From: Clostridia bacterium
GTDB taxonomy: Bacteria; Bacillota_A; Clostridia; Christensenellales; Borkfalkiaceae
Length of the DNA stretch: 7,926 bases
Assembly (NCBI GenBank): GCA_017504735.1
Contig: JAFVQP010000198.1
Span: forward strand, 1 to 7,926
Direction: 5' to 3'
A program made the translations under genes and the position numbers. Shown here piece by piece: positions 1 to 7,037 of the stretch; positions within the stretch are counted from its first letter, which is position 1, and each line of letters begins with the position of its first letter. Under the pieces are notes generated by a model. That model saw only the letters and a program-made list of their open reading frames with translations. It had not been told where the DNA came from and did no database searches.

Positions 1-48
1 ACGTCCTTACAAGACGATGCGGTTTACAGCCGCTATTTCGGGGCATAA
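1..48 (+). CDS. Possible C-terminal tail of a convergent gene (partial, unidentified)
   Basis: Reading frame 1 of the plus strand is open from the window edge to a TAA at 46-48 and encodes TSLQDDAVYSRYFGA. Fifteen codons are too few to identify a family or to prove coding. The support is positional: the stop lies 15 bases before a strong hairpin (64-98) followed by T-rich sequence on the plus strand, as expected for a gene converging on the surE operon. The other two plus frames also stay open through this short stretch, so the frame choice is uncertain. The region could equally be non-coding. Confidence 0.3.
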   Translation, partial: TSLQDDAVYSRYFGA

Positions 49-63
49 TCCCACAATAATATT

Positions 64-98
64 AAAAGCAGGAATTCCATCGAGGAAATCCTGCTTTT
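64..98 (-). terminator. Intrinsic terminator of the nucleotidase-surE operon, possibly bidirectional
   Basis: Bases 64-73 (AAAAGCAGGA) pair perfectly with 89-98. After one A/A mismatch, 75-78 pair with 84-87 (TTCC/GGAA) around a 5-base loop, giving a stem of 10 plus 4 bp. Read on the minus strand, the hairpin lies 24 bases after the surE stop and its 3' arm ends in TTTT followed by AATATTATT. On the plus strand the 3' arm is followed by CGATTTTT, so it could also stop a convergent gene. No gene is seen between it and surE. Confidence 0.8.
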
Positions 99-122
99 CG
101 ATTTTTACCCTATTTAAACGGT

Positions 123-848
123 TTATTTCGTTCTTGTGCGGTATTTCTCAAACACCCTCATATCCGTACGGGTTGCCAAGAGCGGAGTAATAGAGATGTA
201 CCCATTAACAAGCGCAACGGTGTCGCGGTCCATATCGTCGGGACATTCGTCGGGAATGGGTTCGCCGTCCTGCACGTAAATATCCCCTTCACGATGCACA
301 AAACGGTCGGAAAAATACGGAGAGCCTTGGTAGGTCATACGGATCCCCTTCGGTTGTTTGGGAATGTTGACGTTAAAAATCGGACATTCGTCAAATAATT
401 TATTGTTTATGATATAGTCATACACTTCGTCAAGATATTTTGCGGCGTCTTCTTGTCCGTCGGGGAAGGAAGAAAATGCAATTGCAGGTATGCGCATACG
501 AGCAGCCTCGAAAATTGCACCAACCGTACCCGAATATACGATATCTGCACCCAAGTTTACGCCGTAATTAATCCCCGACAAAACAAGGTCAAATTTCTTA
601 TCCAACGCCAATACGCCAAAACGAACACAGTCGGCAGGCGTGGACGACATAGAATACGCTTCTACCCCTTCCGCAAAGGGGACTTTTTTAATTTCTACGG
701 GCGTGATGAAATCAATTGCGTGGCTTTTTGCGCTTTGTTCTACCTTCGGCGCAACCACCGTGACTTCCCCTAACTTTTTCGCCCACTCCGCAAGCAAGCG
801 AATCCCTTTATTCGATATTCCATCGTCGTTTGCAATCAAAATCCTCAT
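123..848 (-). CDS. surE: 5'/3'-nucleotidase SurE
   Basis: SurE is a cytoplasmic, divalent-metal-dependent phosphatase that removes phosphate from 5'- and 3'-nucleoside monophosphates; some members also attack short polyphosphate. The 241-residue length is normal for the family. The N-terminal NDDG motif (residues 7-10) supplies the metal-binding aspartates D8 and D9. S39, in APKVEQSAKS, and N94, in SGINYGVNLG, match the other metal ligands known for the family. The YSGTVGA segment (about 105-111) is also characteristic. The ATG at 848 overlaps the stop of the upstream nrnA copy as ATGA, and a GAGGG lies six bases before it, so translation is probably coupled. It is the last gene of a five-gene operon of nucleotide-hydrolysing enzymes, followed by the hairpin at 64-98. 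Identification is firm; preferred substrate cannot be read from sequence. Confidence 0.97.
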   Translation of the reverse strand: MRILIANDDGISNKGIRLLAEWAKKLGEVTVVAPKVEQSAKSHAIDFITPVEIKKVPFAEGVEAYSMSSTPADCVRFGVLALDKKFDLVLSGINYGVNLGADIVYSGTVGAIFEAARMRIPAIAFSSFPDGQEDAAKYLDEVYDYIINNKLFDECPIFNVNIPKQPKGIRMTYQGSPYFSDRFVHREGDIYVQDGEPIPDECPDDMDRDTVALVNGYISITPLLATRTDMRVFEKYRTRTK

Positions 849-1819
849 AACCAGCCCTCGTGGCTTGCCTTATATTCTTTCAACAATGCATCCGCCTCTT
901 TCAAAAGCGCTTCTGCTTCCGCTTGGGAGTAAACGGTTGCGCCTGCCGCACAAGCATGACCGCCGCCGTGGTAACGCTCCGCAAGCTCGCTCACCGTTAC
1001 AAAACGGGAACGCAAGCGCACGCGGATTTCCGTTTCACCCTCGATAAACGCAATCCAAATCAAGCAATTTTTAATACCGTCCATAAAAGAAACGCAGTTG
1101 CTTGCCATTTCGTTGGTCAACCCAAACTTTTCCTTTACTTCATTGGTTACGAACATGGAAACCACGCCGTTTTCGCTAACCTGCATATTTTCATACACGT
1201 ACGATTCGAAACGGAATTCTTCTATATCTTTCAAATTTAAATGCGCGTAAATCACGTCAAGGTCAATCCCTTGGTCAAGCATAAGCCCTGCAAGACGCAT
1301 CGTATCCCCCGACACTTCACGGAAACGGAATCTACCCGAATCGGTCACCATACCCGTATAAATGTAGGTTGCCGCTTCTTGCGACATCTTCAATTCGTCC
1401 TTAAACGCCTCGTAGAATGCCGCCACCATTTCACAGGTCGAGGAACGGTGTTCTTCCACCCATTCGTAATCTCCGTAGCTTTCTACGGGAATATGATGGT
1501 CGATTTTGATAAGCTCCTTACACAAGGTATATTTTTGGTTGGAAACACGCTTGCCCGTGCCCGTATCCAACACAATACCGAGCGCATCAGCGTATTCCTC
1601 GTCGGGCAACAACTCGTCCTCACCGCCCAAAAAGGCAAGATAATCGGAAAAATCGCTGTTTTGAAGATAAATTTTCTTCTCAGGGTACGTGTTTTTCAAC
1701 AACGTGTACAAACCCTTGGTCGAACCGACCGCATCACCGTCGGGACGGAAGTGACGGAAGATTAAAATCTTGTCGTATTCCTTAATTTTATCCAAAATAA
1801 TTTTCATATTCTCGTTCAT
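845..1819 (-). CDS. nrnA: DHH/DHHA1 phosphoesterase, NrnA-type nanoRNase/pAp phosphatase (second tandem copy)
   Basis: NrnA-family proteins degrade 2-5 nt RNA oligomers from the end of mRNA decay and dephosphorylate 3'-phosphoadenosine-5'-phosphate (pAp), using manganese. Numbered from the ATG at 1819 (324 residues), the DHH domain has H23-x3-PDGDAVGS with D27 and D29, D85 in LDTG, the DHH triad D107-H108-H109, and D160 in TGMVTDSGRFRF. The DHHA1 domain carries GGGH at 285-288. All expected metal and substrate residues are present, so it should be active. An ATG at 1831 would overlap the upstream stop as ATGA. I prefer 1819 because a GAGGT sits exactly five bases upstream of it, while 1831 has no visible binding site; an ATG at 1807 is also possible. 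It follows a second, clearly diverged NrnA-like gene by 8 nt and overlaps surE by 4 nt. Division of labour between the copies is unknown. Confidence 0.93.
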   Translation of the reverse strand: MNENMKIILDKIKEYDKILIFRHFRPDGDAVGSTKGLYTLLKNTYPEKKIYLQNSDFSDYLAFLGGEDELLPDEEYADALGIVLDTGTGKRVSNQKYTLCKELIKIDHHIPVESYGDYEWVEEHRSSTCEMVAAFYEAFKDELKMSQEAATYIYTGMVTDSGRFRFREVSGDTMRLAGLMLDQGIDLDVIYAHLNLKDIEEFRFESYVYENMQVSENGVVSMFVTNEVKEKFGLTNEMASNCVSFMDGIKNCLIWIAFIEGETEIRVRLRSRFVTVSELAERYHGGGHACAAGATVYSQAEAEALLKEADALLKEYKASHEGWL

Positions 1820-1824
1820 ATTAT

Positions 1825-1829
1825 ACCTC
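1825..1829 (-). promoter_or_regulatory. Ribosome binding site that sets the start of the second nrnA copy
   Basis: The minus strand reads GAGGT, a five-base ATAAT spacer, then ATG at 1819. The motif overlaps the TGA stop of the upstream nrnA copy (1828-1830), suggesting coupled translation. It favours the 1819 start over the in-frame ATG at 1831. Confidence 0.7.
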
Positions 1830-2760
1830 ATTTATTGAATGCGTTTAAATCTTCTAAGAGCGCCATCGCTTCCGCTCTATCCTTGACGGATGTACCGCAC
1901 GCCTTTGCGTGTCCGCCGCCGCCGTATTTTACCGCTACGGGCTGTACCGTATGCTTGCTGGAGCGGATTTCTACCAACACCTTGTCTTCAACTTCGGTAA
2001 AGTTTACCCATATATCCACACCGCGAATGTCCGACATCGTGTTTACCATACCGCGCGAAATCGTAAAAGTGTCGACGTTATAACTGGCAAGTTCTTCCTT
2101 CGTGGTGTAAATATACGCCACACGATAGGGGGTAAATTGAATTTTTAAAATAAACTGCGCGCGCAAACGCACCGCGGAAAAATCATCCGCATACAGCTGT
2201 GAATAGATTTCGTTTGTGTCAAAATCCTGCTCTTTTAACGCCGAAGCCAAACGGAAGGTATTTGCGGTCGTTGAATCGTAGCGGAAACGGCCTGAATCGG
2301 TTATCATACCCGTAAACAATGCCTTTGCGGATACGGGGGAAAGGCTTAAACCGCTTTCCAAAGCAAATTCCGTCACCAATCCGCAACAACTCTCGTAAGA
2401 GGTGTCCACCACTTCTACGTCCGCGATTTTTTTGCTAAAAATATGATGGTCAAAACGCACCGTCGCCGCCGCCTTTTTGTAGCGGTCATCGCTAATCAAC
2501 CACGAGTCGCCGCAGTCGAGGATAATCGACAATGCACCGTCAAAAAAGCTGTCCTCTACCTCGTCCATTGTAGAACCGTCCATAAAGCTATAACGTTTTG
2601 CATCGTCACCCACCGCATACACCTGCTTTTCAGGGAAATTTTCGCGTAAAATGGCCTTCATACCAAGTTGACTGCCCATTGCGTCGCCATCGGGGGTGGA
2701 GTGTCTATGGATTACGATTTTGTCGTATTCTTTTATTTTTTGTAAAATTTCTTCAAACAT
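1828..2760 (-). CDS. nrnA: DHH/DHHA1 phosphoesterase, NrnA-type nanoRNase/pAp phosphatase (first tandem copy)
   Basis: This has the same architecture as the downstream copy and close to the usual family length (310 residues from ATG 2760). The DHH domain shows H20-x3-PDGDAMGS with D24 and D26, D82 in LDCGD, the triad D104-H105-H106, and D155 in TGMITDSGRFRY. The C-terminal DHHA1 domain contains GGGGH (280-284). All catalytic positions are kept, so both copies look functional. The expected role is cytoplasmic hydrolysis of nanoRNA and/or pAp. The copies share the KIKEYDKI lead-in and the motif blocks but differ widely elsewhere, so the duplication is old or one copy was acquired separately. 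An in-frame TTG at 2781 would overlap the dNTPase gene by 8 nt; ATG 2760 is preferred because AAGGA lies seven bases upstream. The TGA stop at 1828-1830 overlaps the binding site of the next gene. Which copy is the orthologue of characterised NrnA cannot be decided by eye. Confidence 0.92.
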   Translation of the reverse strand: MFEEILQKIKEYDKIVIHRHSTPDGDAMGSQLGMKAILRENFPEKQVYAVGDDAKRYSFMDGSTMDEVEDSFFDGALSIILDCGDSWLISDDRYKKAAATVRFDHHIFSKKIADVEVVDTSYESCCGLVTEFALESGLSLSPVSAKALFTGMITDSGRFRYDSTTANTFRLASALKEQDFDTNEIYSQLYADDFSAVRLRAQFILKIQFTPYRVAYIYTTKEELASYNVDTFTISRGMVNTMSDIRGVDIWVNFTEVEDKVLVEIRSSKHTVQPVAVKYGGGGHAKACGTSVKDRAEAMALLEDLNAFNK

Positions 2761-2767
2761 ACCTTTT

Positions 2768-2772
2768 TCCTT
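2768..2772 (-). promoter_or_regulatory. Ribosome binding site that sets the start of the first nrnA copy
   Basis: AAGGA on the minus strand lies seven bases before the ATG at 2760 and immediately downstream of the TAA that ends the dNTPase gene (2774-2776). It supports ATG 2760 rather than the upstream in-frame TTG at 2781. Confidence 0.65.
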
Positions 2773-2773
2773 A

Positions 2774-3970
2774 TTAATCAAAATATCCGCGGTATTTTAA
2801 ACCATGGGAAGAGCCAGGGAATAAAAATTCGTGCAGTTCAATAAAATAATCGTCCGTCATACTAGCGATATAATCCACCACCAACTGATTGGCTTCCGTC
2901 TTTGCATATTTGGCGGCATGCGCACCCCACAAGCGTTCTATTTGCGCCACGTGATGGGTGAAAATGGGTGAAGCTTTTGCGTTGTTTTTCACGTCGGAAA
3001 GCAACTGACCATATACGTCGGCCATCATCTTTTCCACCGAACCTTGTAAACCTGTATGCATCGTCGCACGATTATAGATTTTATCATAATTTTCCGTCTT
3101 GGCTGTGCGAAGCGCCTGAAAATGCGCATCGTCTAGCTTGATATACGGCTTACCATAGCTGTTTTCAATCACGTTGACGATGAGGTTGTTGACGATTTCC
3201 GCATTCACTGCCCCCAAAGGGGATGCTGTAAAATCATCCGCAGTTGCCGCTTCCGCCAAAATGGCGTCCTGCCTATCCTTACCAAGATATGCGATAATAT
3301 CGGAAATGCGCACCACCCCGCCTTCTAAGGTTGAGGGCATAATTTTATCCGCAAACCTCTTGTCTAAGGCGCATTTTTCCATAATCTCGTCAAATTCTGC
3401 AAAGTCCTTAACAGGTACGGGGCGATATTCAGCAAGCTCCAATTCACCATTATGCGTAGCAATCCCATTCAACGTTTCTAGCGTCAAATTGTACGGATGT
3501 ATCTTATCCAGCACGCGCACGGAGTGGATATTGTGTAAAAAGTGCCTGCCTGTGTGCGAAAAATACAACTCATCTAACAATCTTTCGCCCGTATGCGCAA
3601 ATGCGGGATGTCCGATGTCGTGACCGAGCGCGATCGCCTCTATCAAATCCAAGTTTAAGTGCAACGCTTTGCCTATCGTACGCGCAATGCGAGATACCAG
3701 CTGTACGTGTAAGCTTCGACGGGTCATATCATCGTTTTTATACAACGAATATACCTGCGTTTTATCCGCATAACGGCTAAAATACGGGCAGTTCATTATT
3801 TTTTCAATGTCCTGCACAAAGGGAGTGTGCCAAACGCTTTGTTCCCCTCCCTCTGCCGTTCTGCGAAGGATATTTTCCTCCTTGTACGCGCCTTTAAAAT
3901 AACTGCCGTCCGCGTTTTCACACTTTATTCTATTGTCTAATTCGTCCGTAAGCCGTTCAAATTTCGGCAT
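2774..3970 (-). CDS. dgt: HD-domain deoxynucleoside triphosphate triphosphohydrolase (dGTPase family)
   Basis: dGTPase-family enzymes split dNTPs into deoxynucleoside plus inorganic triphosphate, acting in the cytoplasm on dNTP pools. In this 398-residue protein the HD-domain metal ligands are visible in order: H88 in RRSLHVQLVSRIAR, H117-D118 in the signature LGHDIGHPAFAHTGE, and D224 in RISDIIAY. H121 and H126 lie in the same helix-turn as family active-site histidines. The upstream DKTQVYSL and the downstream FLHNIHSVRVLDKIHPYNLT blocks are typical of the family. The C-terminal third is less conserved. The ATG at 3970 follows the nucleotidase stop by 11 nt and has a GAGG five bases upstream. 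The whole motif set is intact, so activity is expected. Whether it prefers dGTP or accepts all dNTPs, and whether it needs an allosteric dNTP, cannot be told here. The dgt symbol denotes the family, not a proven orthologue of the E. coli enzyme. Confidence 0.92.
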   Translation of the reverse strand: MPKFERLTDELDNRIKCENADGSYFKGAYKEENILRRTAEGGEQSVWHTPFVQDIEKIMNCPYFSRYADKTQVYSLYKNDDMTRRSLHVQLVSRIARTIGKALHLNLDLIEAIALGHDIGHPAFAHTGERLLDELYFSHTGRHFLHNIHSVRVLDKIHPYNLTLETLNGIATHNGELELAEYRPVPVKDFAEFDEIMEKCALDKRFADKIMPSTLEGGVVRISDIIAYLGKDRQDAILAEAATADDFTASPLGAVNAEIVNNLIVNVIENSYGKPYIKLDDAHFQALRTAKTENYDKIYNRATMHTGLQGSVEKMMADVYGQLLSDVKNNAKASPIFTHHVAQIERLWGAHAAKYAKTEANQLVVDYIASMTDDYFIELHEFLFPGSSHGLKYRGYFD

Positions 3971-3981
3971 AGCATCCTCTC

Positions 3982-5928
3982 TTATTCAACGGAATAAAAA
4001 CGACCGTTTATCATCTCTATCGTGCCGTTGTAATTTTTAATTGCTCCGACCAACACAACCGTATTGCCCACTTGAGGCGGATTGGTCATTTGTCCGTAAC
4101 GGTTTGCGCCCGCTTTATCCCAGGTACCGTAGATATAAAGGGTATTGCCGTTTTCGTCCGCAATCGTCATATTGCCATAGGTCGTGCTGGCAATCGATTG
4201 TATTGTACCTTTTACGTAATACACCTCTGCGGTTTCCGCGCCTACCGCAAGCGCCTTACCAATCGCCAACGCATCAGGGATTGAGGTCAAGGTGATTTCC
4301 CCTTCGGGGAGTTTACTGCCCCAACCTCCGTTTTCGATGAACTTTGCAAGCAAGTCTCTCGCAAAGGTCGTTTCATCATAACGATCCACTTCCGTTAAAC
4401 CGTTCGGCGTATATTGTAAACTATACGTATCCGCTACCACGTAATAGGTTTTGCTTGATACGATATTGTTTTTCACCGACGCACCGTAATCACCGTAATA
4501 AATATAATAGCTATCGGGTAAATCAAAGAAACGGGATTGCAGGTTACTGCCTGAAATGGAGCAAAGCACCAGCTGATTGTCGAAGGGCATAACACTCATC
4601 AAATCGCCGTAACGCACTTCCCCAGCATAGATGTTGTACGGGCTTCTTGCCTGCATAAAGCCGCCGCCAAGCACGATGTCGTAATCATCCCCCCATCTTT
4701 CCATACCCGTTTGGTAGTAAAGTTCAGCGGTTTTATTCAAAATTTCCGTGCTGTTTCTCGTTTTCTCGTTAAAACCAAGCAACTTTTCTGCATTCGAAAT
4801 TTGATTTTTATATTTTTCAAGAAGTTCGCCGACAAGAGGATCGTCCGCTAAACCGCTGTAAACGCTGGTGGAAACAAATTCCGCCTTTTGCGTTGTGGCG
4901 GTTTCGTTGGCGATATTAATTTTCACCTGTGCGTGAGAAATACCGTCGTTGTCCCCGCCGTCCTGCAAATGATATACCCCTTTCGAGTCCTTTAAAGAGT
5001 AGGTTTGATGCGTGTGGCCTTCAAATACCAAGTTGACGTAATCAGACAATGCAATGTCGTAATAACCGCTTAACATAGCATCGGTGATATTCCCCGACGA
5101 CGAACGCCCATGCCCGTCATGAATGGTATATACGATAAAATCTGCGCCTTGGCTTCGCAAACTGTTTGCTTCATTTTTTACAAGCGTAGTCAATTCACTA
5201 CCCGTTTTGAAGTAAATATCCGTTACTTTATCGCTTGAAATGGACGAATAGCAATCCCCAATCGCCCCGATAACACCGATTTTTGCCTCACCGACCGTCA
5301 CAAGCGTCGATGCGTCGCAATAATCAACCCTTTGATTGGTTGCCTTATCGTAAATGTTGATAGCGAGGAAGGGGAAATTGGCAAGGTCCGCATTGCTTTT
5401 CACCGCTTCAGCGCCCCAATCATATTCGTGGTTGCCAGGGGTCATCGAGGTAAAGCCAAGCTGGTTCATCCAGTCGGTCACAATTAAACCTTTCGTAAGG
5501 TTGGATTCTGATCCGCCCTGCCACATATCCCCTGAAGAAAGGAACATGGTATATTCGTTTTTTGCTTTTGCATTTTTAAGATAGGTTGTCAATTCATCTA
5601 CGCCAGGTTGCGTGTCCGAGTCGGTAAATTTACCATGCAAATCGTTTACGTTAAAGAAATCGAAGGTCACCGTCACCGAACCGTCGCATACGTCGCAAAT
5701 CGCGTTGTTGTCGGCGTCTTCATGTTCCCCTTTGCAACGATTTTCATCGTTGACGTCCTCACTAGTGATATCCTCATTCTCTTTTTCACTAGTTTGTGAG
5801 TTCACTACGCTGCTCGAATTTCCCGTAGCGCTTTCAGATAAACTATGGCTAGACGACGATGCGCCCATATCGCAAGCACCGAATACACATACCATACTTA
5901 AAATCAATGCAATTATACTTTTTTTCAT
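3982..5928 (-). CDS. Secreted 5'-nucleotidase / metallophosphatase lipoprotein with C-terminal OB-fold-like domain
   Basis: This 648-residue protein is predicted to release nucleoside and phosphate from nucleotides outside the cell. A lipoprotein signal peptide (KK, a hydrophobic core, then VFGAC) places the lipid-modified cysteine at residue 19; phenylalanine at the -3 position is a little unusual. A Ser/Thr/Glu/Asn-rich linker (about 22-63) follows. A short Cys/His element comes next (C65, H69, C78, C81). The calcineurin-like phosphoesterase domain shows NDLHG (95-99), SGDMWQGG with D134, GNHEYDWG (165-172), H270 and GHTH (304-307). The 5'-nucleotidase C-terminal domain (about 390-535) has LGGGFMQAR and GDLMSVMPFDN. 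Residues 552-648 (AEVYYVKGTI, NTLYIYG, VGNTVVLVGAI) resemble the OB-fold modules found on secreted nucleotidases and nucleases. It is the first gene behind the promoter at 5964-5992, with GAGGTG five bases before ATG 5928. Related enzymes also hydrolyse cyclic nucleotides or sugar nucleotides, so the substrate is open. Confidence 0.93.
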   Translation of the reverse strand: MKKSIIALILSMVCVFGACDMGASSSSHSLSESATGNSSSVVNSQTSEKENEDITSEDVNDENRCKGEHEDADNNAICDVCDGSVTVTFDFFNVNDLHGKFTDSDTQPGVDELTTYLKNAKAKNEYTMFLSSGDMWQGGSESNLTKGLIVTDWMNQLGFTSMTPGNHEYDWGAEAVKSNADLANFPFLAINIYDKATNQRVDYCDASTLVTVGEAKIGVIGAIGDCYSSISSDKVTDIYFKTGSELTTLVKNEANSLRSQGADFIVYTIHDGHGRSSSGNITDAMLSGYYDIALSDYVNLVFEGHTHQTYSLKDSKGVYHLQDGGDNDGISHAQVKINIANETATTQKAEFVSTSVYSGLADDPLVGELLEKYKNQISNAEKLLGFNEKTRNSTEILNKTAELYYQTGMERWGDDYDIVLGGGFMQARSPYNIYAGEVRYGDLMSVMPFDNQLVLCSISGSNLQSRFFDLPDSYYIYYGDYGASVKNNIVSSKTYYVVADTYSLQYTPNGLTEVDRYDETTFARDLLAKFIENGGWGSKLPEGEITLTSIPDALAIGKALAVGAETAEVYYVKGTIQSIASTTYGNMTIADENGNTLYIYGTWDKAGANRYGQMTNPPQVGNTVVLVGAIKNYNGTIEMINGRFYSVE

Positions 5929-5963
5929 TTGAACACCTCGTAGGGTAAATTTTTACATTTAAC

Positions 5964-5992
5964 ATTATAGCACAAGTTCTACGTTTTTTCAA
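5964..5992 (-). promoter_or_regulatory. Sigma-A type promoter of the five-gene nucleotide-hydrolase operon
   Basis: On the minus strand, TTGAAA (5987-5992) is separated by exactly 17 bases from a perfect TATAAT (5964-5969), which is preceded by TGC, an extended -10 element. Transcription should start near 5957, giving a leader of roughly 29 bases. The leader contains the GAGGTG ribosome binding site (5934-5939) and no room for a riboswitch. The site lies between the terminator of the G3E unit and the lipoprotein gene, so it separates the two transcription units. No operator-like palindrome was recognised around it. Confidence 0.88.
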
Positions 5993-6024
5993 GTATATTT
6001 GTATATTTTTTTCATAAATGAAAA

Positions 6025-6048
6025 AAGAGAAGCGTTACAGCTTCTCTT
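6025..6048 (-). terminator. Intrinsic terminator of the G3E GTPase transcription unit
   Basis: A perfect 9-bp stem, AAGAGAAGC at 6025-6033 pairing with 6040-6048, encloses a six-base loop. On the minus strand the 3' arm runs into a T-tract (GCTTCTCTT then TTTTCATTT). The hairpin starts 17 bases after the TAA that ends the fused G3E gene (6066-6068). It sits just upstream of the next promoter and leaves no other unexplained sequence in this intergenic stretch. Confidence 0.87.
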
Positions 6049-6065
6049 CTAGTTTTTATTTAGCC

Positions 6066-7025
6066 TTAATAGAAGGTCGCCAATGCCTGTTCAGGGGCAT
6101 CGCAAACCACTACCTTTTCCGCCACCAATACAGGGCCTTTCCCCTTATAAATACGGTGCTTTTGGAAGGCAATCTTTGCGGTTACGCAAATCCAATCGCG
6201 CGTTTTTAAATCCATCACGGAGGGCAATTCGCACGCTAAACCGCAATATTGAATATCATCTTCACAGCAGGTCATCACGTGTCTGCCAACCACGATATCT
6301 TGCGGTTCTAAACGTTTATCCGTGGCAACGATACCGCGGAATTTTACCGTTTTACCGATATAGCTTTCCATATTTTCCGTCAAGTCACGGTAGAAGAATG
6401 CGTAGTCCTTATCCTCAATTTCAATCACGGGCGCATTCACGTCGAACGGCAACGGATCTTCGATGTCGTCAAAATCCGCTTTGCCATCTACACGTTCGTA
6501 CACGATATCACAGCGACGGCTGATGGCACGCACGATTTTATGCAAGTTCATCTTGTCCATGGTATCGTCAAATCGGTTAAATACAACCAATTGCGTGTCT
6601 TGAATTTTATCAAAAACAAGCTGACGCATATTCGTATTTTGATTGACAAACGCACGTGCATCAAAGAAGGTCATCAACTGATTAATCATCCAACCTTCTG
6701 GCATGGCGTTGAAGAAATTGCCAAGCTCCCACATACCATTGTATTCCACAACGATACGTTCGGCACCGTACTTTAATTGCAATGCCGTCAAGTGCGATTC
6801 CGTCAAATCCGCTTTGTCTTCAATGTAGGCAATATCCACACTTTCCGCGTTGGAAAATTTAATCGTTTCATATTCTTCTTCCCCTTGCTCGCAAACAAGC
6901 AAAAGGGTCTTCTCCCCTGAAGAAAAACGAGGATCTTCAAAGGTTTCTTGTATAAATTTGGTTTTGCCCGATTCTAAAAAGCCTAAAAACATATAGACGG
7001 GCGTTTCTACGGGAAGTTTCATCAT
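6066..7025 (-). CDS. Degenerate G3E (CobW-like) GTPase domain fused to a DUF1980-like C-terminal domain
   Basis: This 319-residue protein starts with a P-loop, GFLESGKT (15-22), in the position expected for G3E GTPases. Family landmarks follow: VVEYNG (92-97, the E-x-(S/N)-G block), FFDARAF (120-126) and NRFDD (150-154), a version of the NKxD guanine-specificity motif. The family's CxCC metal-binding motif, expected between the P-loop and VVEYNG, is absent; that region reads VCEQGEEEY. In place of a CobW C-terminal domain, residues about 218-319 (GKTVKFRGIV, VGRHVMTCCEDDIQYCGLAC, RDWICVTAKI, a final TFY) resemble the C-terminal half of DUF1980/TIGR03943 (YcgQ-like) proteins, which carry a similar CC-x-D segment. 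The family is usually linked to metal homeostasis. It starts 12 bases after a canonical His-rich G3E gene with AGAGG upstream, so the two probably act together. A second ATG (7022) is an alternative start. The precise role is unknown. Confidence 0.82.
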   Translation of the reverse strand: MMKLPVETPVYMFLGFLESGKTKFIQETFEDPRFSSGEKTLLLVCEQGEEEYETIKFSNAESVDIAYIEDKADLTESHLTALQLKYGAERIVVEYNGMWELGNFFNAMPEGWMINQLMTFFDARAFVNQNTNMRQLVFDKIQDTQLVVFNRFDDTMDKMNLHKIVRAISRRCDIVYERVDGKADFDDIEDPLPFDVNAPVIEIEDKDYAFFYRDLTENMESYIGKTVKFRGIVATDKRLEPQDIVVGRHVMTCCEDDIQYCGLACELPSVMDLKTRDWICVTAKIAFQKHRIYKGKGPVLVAEKVVVCDAPEQALATFY

Positions 7026-7037
7026 GATTTCATCCTC

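Noticed and set aside
20..34. Small inverted repeat GCGG...CCGC near the left edge
   Set aside because: A 4-bp stem with a 7-base loop is expected by chance and has no T-tract.
453..1765. Several plus-strand open frames antisense to surE and the second nrnA copy
   Set aside because: They show no recognisable motif and no convincing ribosome binding site, and the opposite strand carries proteins with intact catalytic motifs.
3174..3623. Plus-strand 149-codon open frame antisense to the dNTPase gene
   Set aside because: Its composition is that of a shadow frame, and it covers the HD-domain region of the real gene on the opposite strand.
4660..4690. Loss of the usual NGG motif in the 5'-nucleotidase C-terminal domain (LGGGFMQAR instead)
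   Set aside because: I recall related clostridial nucleotidases carrying a similar GGG-x-x-x-R form, so I treat it as subgroup variation rather than inactivation; an alignment would settle it.
5612..5932. Plus-strand frame antisense to the start of the nucleotidase lipoprotein
   Set aside because: The minus strand has a promoter, ribosome binding site, signal peptide and lipobox here; the antisense frame has none of these.
5929..5957. Possible riboswitch or leader regulation ahead of the nucleotidase operon
   Set aside because: The predicted leader is only about 29 bases, occupied mainly by the ribosome binding site, with no hairpin.
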